Positions 1 to 5,016 of a stretch of DNA of 7,304 nucleotides are shown here, piece by piece. The notes beneath the pieces are model-generated. The model did not search any database. It saw only the letters and a program-made list of their open reading frames with translations, and was not told the origin of the DNA. Position 1 is the stretch's first letter; every line of letters starts with the position of its first letter. Source of the stretch: DATAVB01 sp040414495 (GTDB lineage Bacteria; Actinomycetota; Actinomycetes; Mycobacteriales; QHCD01); assembly GCA_040414495.1 (NCBI GenBank), contig JBEDUI010000244.1:1-7304 (forward strand). Direction: 5' to 3'. The position numbers were made by a program, and so were the translations under genes.

Positions 1-326
1 AAAAGCCGGGCGAACCACGAAACGTTTTCCCGACCGGTCAGCGCCGCCTCAATTGACAATTGCTGCGGCACATAACCGAGCAGCCGCCGTACCGCGATCG
101 CCGACTTGGTCACGTCCAGCCCGAAAATCCGGACCTGCCCACGCTGCAACGGAAGCAGCGTATTGAGTAGCCGAATTGTCGTCGTTTTCCCTGCCCCATT
201 CGGGCCGAGTAGGCCGACCACCTCGCCCTGGTCGACGCGCAGATCGAGATCATGTACGGCGACGTGTTTGCCGAATTCGTGATGCAACCCACTGCGTTGA
301 ATAGCCGGAACGACCGCGTCACTCAT
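1..326 (-). CDS. ABC transporter ATP-binding protein, DrrA/CcmA-like (N-terminal part; continues beyond window)
   Basis: About 108 residues of the cytoplasmic ATPase subunit of an ABC exporter are visible. The protein reads MSDAVVPAIQRSGLHHEFGK at the start, has a Walker A motif GPNGAGKT at residues 41-48, and a Q-loop in LGYVPQQ (residues 83-89). It then has ALTGRENVSWFARLF, wording typical of the daunorubicin-resistance (DrrA) and CcmA branch of multidrug/antibiotic exporters. The signature LSGGQ, Walker B and the D- and H-loops lie off the left edge. The start is the ATG at 326-324, whose ATGA overlaps the TGA stop of the MarR gene, so the two are probably one transcript with coupled translation. 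By family habit a membrane permease gene should follow to the left; that is inference. ATPase identity is secure; the exported substrate is unknown. Confidence 0.93.
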   Translation of the reverse strand, partial: MSDAVVPAIQRSGLHHEFGKHVAVHDLDLRVDQGEVVGLLGPNGAGKTTTIRLLNTLLPLQRGQVRIFGLDVTKSAIAVRRLLGYVPQQLSIEAALTGRENVSWFARL

Positions 327-787
327 GTGCCGATCCCCGCCATCCGTACCTCATCGGTGAGCCGACGCAGCACGGCGCTCGCCCGCGACAACGCGTCCTG
401 GTCCTCGGCGCTGAGCCGGCCGAGCGCATCGCCGACCGCACCGGCGCGCCGGTCCCGCCACGATTCGACCCGGGCCAGCGCCGACTCGGTCAGGCTGAGC
501 CGGGCCACCCGCCGGTCCGAACCGTCCTTGGCCCGAGTCAACAGACCGAGCGAGGTGAGCTGACCGACCAAAGTGGAGACCGTATTAGCTGCGACGCCCA
601 ACTCTTCGGCCGCCTCCGCGACCGAGACCGCGGGCCGGCGCCGGACAACCCGCAACAGCTCGATCTGCGCCGCGGTGAGTTCCTCGACCGGCCACGGCCG
701 ACCCGCCGACCGCCGCAGCTGCCGTCGCAGCGCCGCGATCGCGTCCAGCAGATCGTCGGAAATTGCGGCCAGGTTGTTCTCGCTCAC
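323..787 (-). CDS. MarR-family winged-helix transcriptional regulator
   Basis: A 154-residue DNA-binding repressor-type protein, normal MarR length. An N-terminal helical region (about 5-28, DDLLDAIAALRRQLRR) and a C-terminal helical region (about 103-148) would form the dimer interface. Between them is the winged helix-turn-helix: TAAQIELLRVVRRRP (38-52), SVAEAAEELGVAANTVSTLVGQL (55-77, recognition helix about 66-77) and the wing DGSDRRV (88-94), matching the D-x-R-D/S-R-R MarR signature. The frame stays open far upstream, but the conserved part begins at the GTG at 787-785. No Shine-Dalgarno sequence precedes it; a TATCCT element sits 6 bases upstream, suggesting a leaderless message. The gene overlaps the ABC ATPase by 4 bases and is divergent from the GNAT gene. 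It probably controls its own operon and perhaps the GNAT gene; the ligand is unknown. Confidence 0.9.
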   Translation of the reverse strand: MSENNLAAISDDLLDAIAALRRQLRRSAGRPWPVEELTAAQIELLRVVRRRPAVSVAEAAEELGVAANTVSTLVGQLTSLGLLTRAKDGSDRRVARLSLTESALARVESWRDRRAGAVGDALGRLSAEDQDALSRASAVLRRLTDEVRMAGIGT

Positions 788-793
788 GGCCCG

Positions 794-799
794 AGGATA
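794..799 (-). promoter_or_regulatory. Candidate -10 element (TATCCT) for a leaderless marR-ABC transcript
   Basis: On the minus strand TATCCT fits the actinobacterial TANNNT -10 pattern. It ends 6 bases before the GTG start, so transcription would begin at or next to the start codon. This agrees with the absence of a Shine-Dalgarno sequence. No convincing -35 hexamer is visible. The inverted repeat at 799-815 would lie in the -10/-35 spacer, where a bound repressor would block RNA polymerase. Confidence 0.4.
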
Positions 800-815
800 G
801 CTCTCAAACAGAGCT
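799..815. promoter_or_regulatory. Inverted repeat, candidate MarR operator in the marR/GNAT divergent gap
   Basis: AGCTCT-N5-AGAGCT is a perfect 6-bp inverted repeat of 17 bases beginning 12 bases upstream of the MarR start. It sits in an unusually A/T-rich patch of this GC-rich window. It is followed by the self-complementary TTTCGAAA (816-823) and by CCGAT-G-ATCGG (827-837). MarR dimers typically bind imperfect palindromes of about 16-20 bp in their own promoter region, so position and size fit. Which of the three repeats is the operator cannot be decided from sequence alone. The rest of the 127-base gap shows no further signal I can support except the GNAT ribosome-binding site. Confidence 0.45.
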
Positions 816-914
816 TTTCGAAACCGCCGATGATCGGACCTTTTCCGAACCCGGTTGCCGAGCCGGAAGCAGCGCCGTACCAACAAGAAGAGCGCGATGA
901 GCGGAGGCGAGTCG

Positions 915-1472
915 ATGGCACACGATGAACCGGATTCGACGTACGGATCAGTACGCGGACTGTCCCAACAGGACGAATCGGGGCCGAGGCCCGCGCCAGA
1001 CCGGATATATCGCAATGCCGAGCCAAAGGACGCGAGCCGGCTGGCCGCGATGTTCGAGCACGAATGGGGCGACACCCGGGTCATCGCGCACGGCGTGCTC
1101 TCCGATCTGACCACGCTGCCCACCCTGGTGGCCGAGTCGGACGGCGAGATCGTCGGCGCGTTGACCTACCGCATCGAGGACGGCGCGATGGAGATCGTCT
1201 CCATCAGCGCAGCCGCCCGGCGGTCGGGCATCGGGACCGGGCTGCTGGACGCGGCCGTCGCTGAGGCTGGTGACAGCGAGCGAATCTGGCTCACCACGAC
1301 CAACGACAACCTCGACGCGCTCCGGTTCTATCAGCGTCGCGGCTTCCGGCTGGTCAAACTGCGGCCCGGGGCCGTGTCCCGCTCCCGTCGGCTCAAGCCG
1401 ACCATTCCGTCGGTCGGTGAATACGGCATCGAATTAAGGGACGAGCTCGATCTGGAACTTCCGCTGCGCTGA
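915..1472 (+). CDS. GNAT-family N-acetyltransferase
   Basis: A 185-residue cytoplasmic acetyl-CoA-dependent acyltransferase of unknown acceptor. The first ~30 residues are acidic/polar and probably disordered; the GNAT domain follows from IYRNAEPKDASRLAAMF (31-47). Motif A is seen as VSISAAARRSGIGTGLLDAAV (95-115), with RRSGIG (102-107) as the R/Q-x-x-G-x-G acetyl-CoA pyrophosphate loop. Motif B is in NDNLDALRFYQRRGFRLV (130-147), with the usual N and Y. The tail, with IPSVGEYGIELRDELDLELPL (164-184), recurs in an uncharacterised GNAT subgroup. The ATG at 915 is chosen because GGAGG (903-907) lies 7 bases upstream; an in-frame ATG at 897 is a weaker alternative. Leu174 is encoded by TTA, the only TTA codon I found in the window. 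It is divergent from marR and may share its control. Confidence 0.88.
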   Translation: MAHDEPDSTYGSVRGLSQQDESGPRPAPDRIYRNAEPKDASRLAAMFEHEWGDTRVIAHGVLSDLTTLPTLVAESDGEIVGALTYRIEDGAMEIVSISAAARRSGIGTGLLDAAVAEAGDSERIWLTTTNDNLDALRFYQRRGFRLVKLRPGAVSRSRRLKPTIPSVGEYGIELRDELDLELPLR

Positions 1473-1496
1473 GCGGGTTCGTGTCGGAAACCGGAA

Positions 1497-1525
1497 GGCA
1501 TTAGGTTCGTACACGATGTAATGCC
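1497..1525. promoter_or_regulatory. Nested inverted repeat upstream of the pentonate operon, candidate operator
   Basis: Outer arms GGCATTA (1497-1503) and TAATGCC (1519-1525) are perfect 7-bp complements separated by 15 bases. Inside them, almost concentrically, lies TCGT-AC-ACGA (1507-1516). The site occupies the 79-base gap between the GNAT stop and the dehydratase start, 26 bases before the latter. Its size and symmetry fit binding of a dimeric sugar-responsive regulator (GntR, IclR or LacI type), but no such regulator gene is in the window. A weak transcription terminator for the GNAT gene is possible but less likely, because the arms are short and the loop is long. Confidence 0.45.
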
Positions 1526-1551
1526 GTTGTCAGCAGGAGTCAGGAGGGCGC

Positions 1552-2448
1552 GTGCATATCGTCCGGTATCTGGACGGGAACACCATTCGTATCGGCGTAT
1601 TGGCCGACGACACGATCACCGCGTTTGCCGGCGTGGAAAGCATCGCCGACCTGCTGGCGCGCTCGAGCGGCGAGCTGCGACAACGCTGCGAAGCCCCCGG
1701 TGGCGCAGCGCAGCCGGCCGACGGAGTCCCACTGCTGGCGCCGATCGACGGGCGCATGGAGCTGTGGGCGGCCGGCGTCACCTACGAGCAGTCACGCTCC
1801 GCCCGGGTCGAGGAGAGCGAGCGCTCGGCCACCGTGTACGAGCAGGTGTACGACGCGCCGCGGCCGGAGCTGTTCTTCAAGTCAGTGCCGTGGAAGGTCA
1901 CTGGCGAGGGCGCCCCGATCGCGGTCCGGGACGATTCAACCGTCGACGTACCCGAACCAGAACTGGCAATCGTCGTCAACGCGGCCGGCGAGATCGTCGG
2001 TTACAGCGTCTGCGACGACGTCAGCTCGCGCAGCATCGAGGGTGAGAACCCGCTCTATCTGCCGCAGGCCAAGGTTTTCCTGGGTGGCGCGGCGTTGGGT
2101 CCGGGCATCCGCCCGGCCTGGGAGGTTCCCGATCCGTACCAGCTCGGCATCACGCTGGAGATCGAACGCGGCGGTACCACGGTCTGGAGCGGTACAGCCA
2201 ACACCTCCCAGCTGCACCGGCGGCTCGACGAGCTGGTGACCTACCTGCGACACGCGGACGTTTTCCCCGACGGCGTCGTGATCTCGACCGGCACCTGCCT
2301 GGTCCCGGAAATGCCGTTCACGTTGAGCGCCGGCGACACGGTTGACATCAGCATCGAGCAGGTCGGGCGGCTACGAACGCCGGTTGTCGAAGGCCTTGCC
2401 GCCATCAGCGCCACGCTCGATCGCGTACAGGAAGGAGTTCGCTCGTGA
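1552..2448 (+). CDS. 2-keto-3-deoxy-pentonate dehydratase (fumarylacetoacetate hydrolase superfamily, KdaD/XylX-like)
   Basis: A 298-residue cytosolic, Mg2+-dependent enzyme expected to remove water from 2-keto-3-deoxy-D-arabinonate/xylonate (or the L-arabinonate counterpart), giving alpha-ketoglutarate semialdehyde. A small N-terminal domain (1-65) precedes the FAH core. Subgroup hallmarks are GVTYEQSRSARVEES (75-89), RPELFFKS (104-111), VPEPELAIVV (133-142) and SSRSIEGENPLYLPQAKV (158-175). Probable metal ligands are Glu135, Glu137 and Asp156, with Glu106 and Lys174 at conserved active-site positions; the 2- and 19-residue spacings agree with what I recall for Sulfolobus KdaD. Usual family wording near the third ligand is G-N-D; here it is C-D-D (154-156). 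The GTG start follows AGGAGG (1542-1547). The stop overlaps the next start (GTGA). The coupled semialdehyde dehydrogenase strongly supports this function over a fumarylacetoacetase. Sugar stereochemistry cannot be read. Confidence 0.87.
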   Translation: MHIVRYLDGNTIRIGVLADDTITAFAGVESIADLLARSSGELRQRCEAPGGAAQPADGVPLLAPIDGRMELWAAGVTYEQSRSARVEESERSATVYEQVYDAPRPELFFKSVPWKVTGEGAPIAVRDDSTVDVPEPELAIVVNAAGEIVGYSVCDDVSSRSIEGENPLYLPQAKVFLGGAALGPGIRPAWEVPDPYQLGITLEIERGGTTVWSGTANTSQLHRRLDELVTYLRHADVFPDGVVISTGTCLVPEMPFTLSAGDTVDISIEQVGRLRTPVVEGLAAISATLDRVQEGVRS

Positions 2449-3944
2449 CCGCAGTGTCCAGCATCGACCCGCGTACCGGCGACGCTGTCGAAACGGTCGC
2501 CGAGGAGACGACCGCGGCCGGTGTCGACACCGCCTGTGCGGCCGCACTGGCGGCGTTTCCGGCGCTGGAGGCGATGGGCCGCTCCGGTCGGGCCGACCTG
2601 CTCCGGGCGCTGGCCGACGCGCTCGAAGGTGACCGCGAGGCGATCGTCGCGCTGGCCGACCGGGAGACCGCGCTCGGCCCGACCCGGCTGAACGGCGAGC
2701 TGACCCGCACCACGTTCCAGCTCCGGCTGTTCGCCGACGTTCTCACCGACGGCGGCTACCTCGAGGCCACCATCGACCACGCCGGCGACACCGGAATGGG
2801 CCCGCGCCCGGACCTGCGCCGGATGCTGGTGCCGATCGGCCCGGTCGGCGTGTTCGGGGCCAGCAATTTCCCGCTCGCGTTCTCCGTCCCCGGCGGCGAT
2901 ACGGCCTCGGCCCTGGCGGCCGGATGCCCGGTCGTGATCAAGGCGCACCCGGCCCACCCGGCTACCTCGCAGCGGGTATTCGAGCGGCTGCTGGAAGGCG
3001 CCCGCAAGGTCGGTGCGCCCGAGGGCACGGTCGCGCTCGTGCATGGTCAGGAGGCGGGGGCCGCGCTGGTGGCGCACCCGGCGATCCGGGCGGTCGGGTT
3101 CACCGGTTCGCTGCGCGGCGGGCGGGCGCTGTTCGACATCGCCTCGTCGCGGCCCGACCCGATCCCGTTCTACGGCGAGCTGGGCAGCCTCAACCCGTTG
3201 GTGGTCACCCCGGCCGCGGCAGCCGAGCGCGGCGCCGAGATCGCCAAAGGGTACGTAGGTTCGGTCACGATGGGCGTCGGCCAGTTCTGCACCAAGCCCG
3301 GTCTGGCATTGGTACCGGCCGGCGAGCTCACCGCCGCGTTGAGCGAAGCGACCAAGGCGACCCCGGCCGGCTGGATGCTCACCGGCGGGATCCGGGACGC
3401 GTTCGAGTCCGGTTCGAAGAGGCTGGCCGGACACACGGGCGTGAGCGAGCTGGCCAGCTCGGACGCCGCCGCCGACGGCGGGTTCTCCACCACGCCGCGG
3501 CTGGTGCGGGTGGCCGCGTCCGAGTTGGAAGGTCCGCTGCTCGAGGAGTGCTTCGGGCCGACCGCCGTCGTGGCCGAGTACCGCGACGAGGCCGAGCTGT
3601 TCGCCGCGCTGGAACGCATCGAGGGCGCGCTGACCGCGACCGTGCACCTGGGCGAGGGCGAGACCGACCTGCCGGGCCGGTTGACCGCGGTGCTGCGGCG
3701 CAAGGCAGGCCGCGTGCTCTATAACTCGTTCCCGACCGGCGTCGCGGTGACCTGGGCGATGCACCACGGCGGGCCGTGGCCAGCGACCACGAACGAGCTG
3801 CACACCTCCGTCGGTACGACCGCCATCCGCCGGTTCCTGCGGCCGATCACGTACCAAAGCGCACCGGCGGCGCTACTCCCGGACGAGCTGCGCGACGGTA
3901 CGACCAGCATTCCGCGCCGCGTTGACGGCGTACTGAATAGCTGA
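2445..3944 (+). CDS. Alpha-ketoglutarate semialdehyde dehydrogenase (2,5-dioxovalerate dehydrogenase), aldehyde dehydrogenase superfamily
   Basis: A 499-residue NAD(P)+-dependent dehydrogenase predicted to oxidise alpha-ketoglutarate semialdehyde to 2-oxoglutarate, which enters the TCA cycle. The cofactor domain shows GVFGASNFPLAFSVPGGDTA with Asn141, VVIKAHPAHPATS with Lys166, and the GFTGS loop (218-222). The general base is Glu245 in YGELGSLNP and the nucleophile is Cys282 in GQFCTKPG. SNFPLAFSVPGGDTASALAAGCPVVIKAHP and the ELGSLNP/FCTKPG wording distinguish the KGSADH subgroup used for pentonates, hydroxyproline and glucarate from betaine-aldehyde or succinate-semialdehyde dehydrogenases. 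Length is normal. The GTG start at 2445 overlaps the dehydratase stop and has AAGGAG (2432-2437) 7 bases upstream. The partner dehydratase makes exactly its substrate. A strong hairpin begins 5 bases after the stop. Confidence 0.92.
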   Translation: MTAVSSIDPRTGDAVETVAEETTAAGVDTACAAALAAFPALEAMGRSGRADLLRALADALEGDREAIVALADRETALGPTRLNGELTRTTFQLRLFADVLTDGGYLEATIDHAGDTGMGPRPDLRRMLVPIGPVGVFGASNFPLAFSVPGGDTASALAAGCPVVIKAHPAHPATSQRVFERLLEGARKVGAPEGTVALVHGQEAGAALVAHPAIRAVGFTGSLRGGRALFDIASSRPDPIPFYGELGSLNPLVVTPAAAAERGAEIAKGYVGSVTMGVGQFCTKPGLALVPAGELTAALSEATKATPAGWMLTGGIRDAFESGSKRLAGHTGVSELASSDAAADGGFSTTPRLVRVAASELEGPLLEECFGPTAVVAEYRDEAELFAALERIEGALTATVHLGEGETDLPGRLTAVLRRKAGRVLYNSFPTGVAVTWAMHHGGPWPATTNELHTSVGTTAIRRFLRPITYQSAPAALLPDELRDGTTSIPRRVDGVLNS

Positions 3945-3949
3945 ACGAG

Positions 3950-3984
3950 CACGGGCCGGGTTTCATCACGAAACCCGGCCCGTG
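3950..3984. terminator. Bidirectional hairpin terminator between convergent genes
   Basis: CACGGGCCGGGTTTC (3950-3964) and GAAACCCGGCCCGTG (3970-3984) form a perfect 15-bp stem with a 5-base loop. It starts 5 bases after the dehydrogenase stop codon and is the strongest hairpin I noticed. There is no T-run on either side, as is common for actinobacterial hairpin terminators. Because the kinase gene converges from the right, the same hairpin can serve both. Its right arm is also the last coding stretch of the kinase, and the loop holds the kinase stop codon. Confidence 0.85.
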
Positions 3985-4952
3985 GTCAGCCGGCTGTGCA
4001 CCTCAGCGTCGGGCCGCAGACCAGGCACCTCCTGCAACGCCCGCCAGGCCGCCCCGGCCGCGCCGTCATGTGCCTCGCCGATGCGTACCGACCGGCCGAC
4101 CAGACCGGCGGTCACCGGCTCACGCAGCGGACCGAGCAGGACACCGCCGGCCAGTACGACCCATTCGGTATCCGGCCGCAGCATCAGGTCGACCTCATCC
4201 AGCAGCGCCCGCGCCGCCCGCTCGATCAGGCCGATCGCCACCGCGTCGCCGGCCAGCGCGGCCCGCGACACCAGCGGCGCGAACTCCGACAGGCTGACCG
4301 GCGGGCGACGGTACAGCGCACCGACCAGGTCTCGGGTACCCCGGTCGGCTCCAGGCAACGCGGTCGGATCGGCCGGTGGCGCGCCTACCTCGGTGCTGAT
4401 CCACTCGGCCAACACCGTCGGCTGACCCCGCCCGTCCCGGGCCGCGACCGCCGCCCGGGCCGCCTGCCAACCGAGCCAGAACCCCGACCCGCGATCACCG
4501 AGCAGCCAGCCGGCACCGTCCACGTACCGGGCCATTCGCCGCTCCCGGATCTCGGCCACCGCCGCTCCTGTACCGGACAACACGACCAGCCCGTCATCGG
4601 CCGCGCAGCCCGCCGCGAACGCGACTTCCAGGTCGGAGAACCGCAACCACTCGCAGCGCAGACCCAGCCGCTCCCCCACCTCCGGCAGCACCTCGGCCAG
4701 CTCGACCCCGAACGCCTGCGAGCCGGCCATCCCCAGCGCGATCCTCGCCACCCGGGCCGGGTCGATGCCCACCAACGCGGCCGAGAGCGCGACGCCCAGT
4801 TGCGCGGCCGTATCGCCGACCCCGCGCGAGACCGGGTTCGCTCCCGCGGCCGTACCGGTGCCGCAGCGGTTGCCGTCCCGGTCGCATACGATCGCCCGTA
4901 CCTGCGTACCTCCGGCGTCGATGCCGACCACGACCGGCTCAGAAATGTCCAT
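3966..4952 (-). CDS. BadF/BadG/BcrA-type ATPase, N-acetylglucosamine kinase-like
   Basis: A 328-residue sugar kinase of the actin/hexokinase fold, most like bacterial and eukaryotic N-acetylglucosamine kinases, probably phosphorylating an amino sugar or N-acetylhexosamine (GlcNAc/MurNAc) in the cytosol. Phosphate-1 loop: GIDAGGTQVRAIV (10-22) with Asp12. A sugar-side GANP follows (37-40). The probable catalytic base is Asp107 in FSDLEVAFAAG. Phosphate-2 loop: LSGTGAAV (125-132). The family block GWLLGDRGSGFWLG is at 148-161, and an adenosine-site LAGG lies near the C terminus. The ROK zinc motif CxCGxxGC is absent, so it is not a ROK protein. The ATG at 4952-4950 has no Shine-Dalgarno; TAAGCT 9 bases upstream suggests a leaderless or near-leaderless message. 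It is convergent with the dehydrogenase and divergent from nei2. A cell-wall amino-sugar recycling role is likely but unproven. Confidence 0.85.
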   Translation of the reverse strand: MDISEPVVVGIDAGGTQVRAIVCDRDGNRCGTGTAAGANPVSRGVGDTAAQLGVALSAALVGIDPARVARIALGMAGSQAFGVELAEVLPEVGERLGLRCEWLRFSDLEVAFAAGCAADDGLVVLSGTGAAVAEIRERRMARYVDGAGWLLGDRGSGFWLGWQAARAAVAARDGRGQPTVLAEWISTEVGAPPADPTALPGADRGTRDLVGALYRRPPVSLSEFAPLVSRAALAGDAVAIGLIERAARALLDEVDLMLRPDTEWVVLAGGVLLGPLREPVTAGLVGRSVRIGEAHDGAAGAAWRALQEVPGLRPDAEVHSRLTTGRVS

Positions 4953-5016
4953 AACCAGCGCAGCTTACGATCTCCAGACCCGCGCGAGACGTTCGCGGCG
5001 TGTTAGAACGGGTGCC
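4953..5016. promoter_or_regulatory. Divergent promoter region between the kinase and nei2 genes
   Basis: This 64-base gap separates two divergent starts, neither with a usable Shine-Dalgarno sequence. Leftward, TAAGCT (complement of 4962-4967) ends 9 bases before the kinase ATG. Rightward, TAGAAC (5004-5009) ends 7 bases before the nei2 GTG, close to the TANNNT consensus apart from the last base. Both spacings suggest transcription starting at or within a few bases of the start codon. No clear -35 hexamers are seen. The assignment rests on position and short motifs only. Confidence 0.35.

Noticed and set aside
323..1123. Longer version of the MarR protein starting far upstream (266 residues)
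   Set aside because: The extra N-terminal part is antisense to the GNAT gene and its 5' region and resembles no MarR protein; the GTG at 787 gives the normal length.
1497..1525. Inverted repeat as an intrinsic terminator of the GNAT gene
   Set aside because: Short A/T-containing arms with a 15-base loop and no T-run make a weak hairpin compared with the 15-bp terminator at 3950-3984; an operator is the better reading, though not proven.
1552..2448. Fumarylacetoacetase (tyrosine degradation) or homoprotocatechuate isomerase assignment
   Set aside because: The RPELFFK and IEGENPLYLPQAK blocks and the coupled alpha-ketoglutarate semialdehyde dehydrogenase point to the pentonate dehydratase subgroup instead.
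2486..2512. TGTCGA-N17-CGAC, a second match to the ECF42-like promoter pattern
   Set aside because: It lies inside the dehydrogenase coding sequence, in the 5' part, with no gene start suitably downstream. Taken as chance in CG-rich coding DNA and noted because it limits the motif's specificity.
2241..3857. Long minus-strand open frame (538 codons) opposite the aldehyde dehydrogenase
   Set aside because: Its translation is a low-complexity Arg/Gly/Gln-rich string with no domain, and the opposite strand encodes an intact dehydrogenase with all catalytic residues. It is a GC-rich codon-shadow.
3966..4952. ROK-family glucokinase/repressor assignment for the sugar kinase
   Set aside because: The CxCGxxGC zinc motif and ROK spacing are missing, while the GWLLGDRGSGFWLG block is typical of the BadF/NAGK group.
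3996..5006. Long plus-strand open frame (336 codons) opposite the hexosamine kinase
   Set aside because: Pro/Arg/Gln-rich with no recognisable fold, spanning the kinase gene and the divergent promoter gap. It is an antisense shadow of a well-supported gene.
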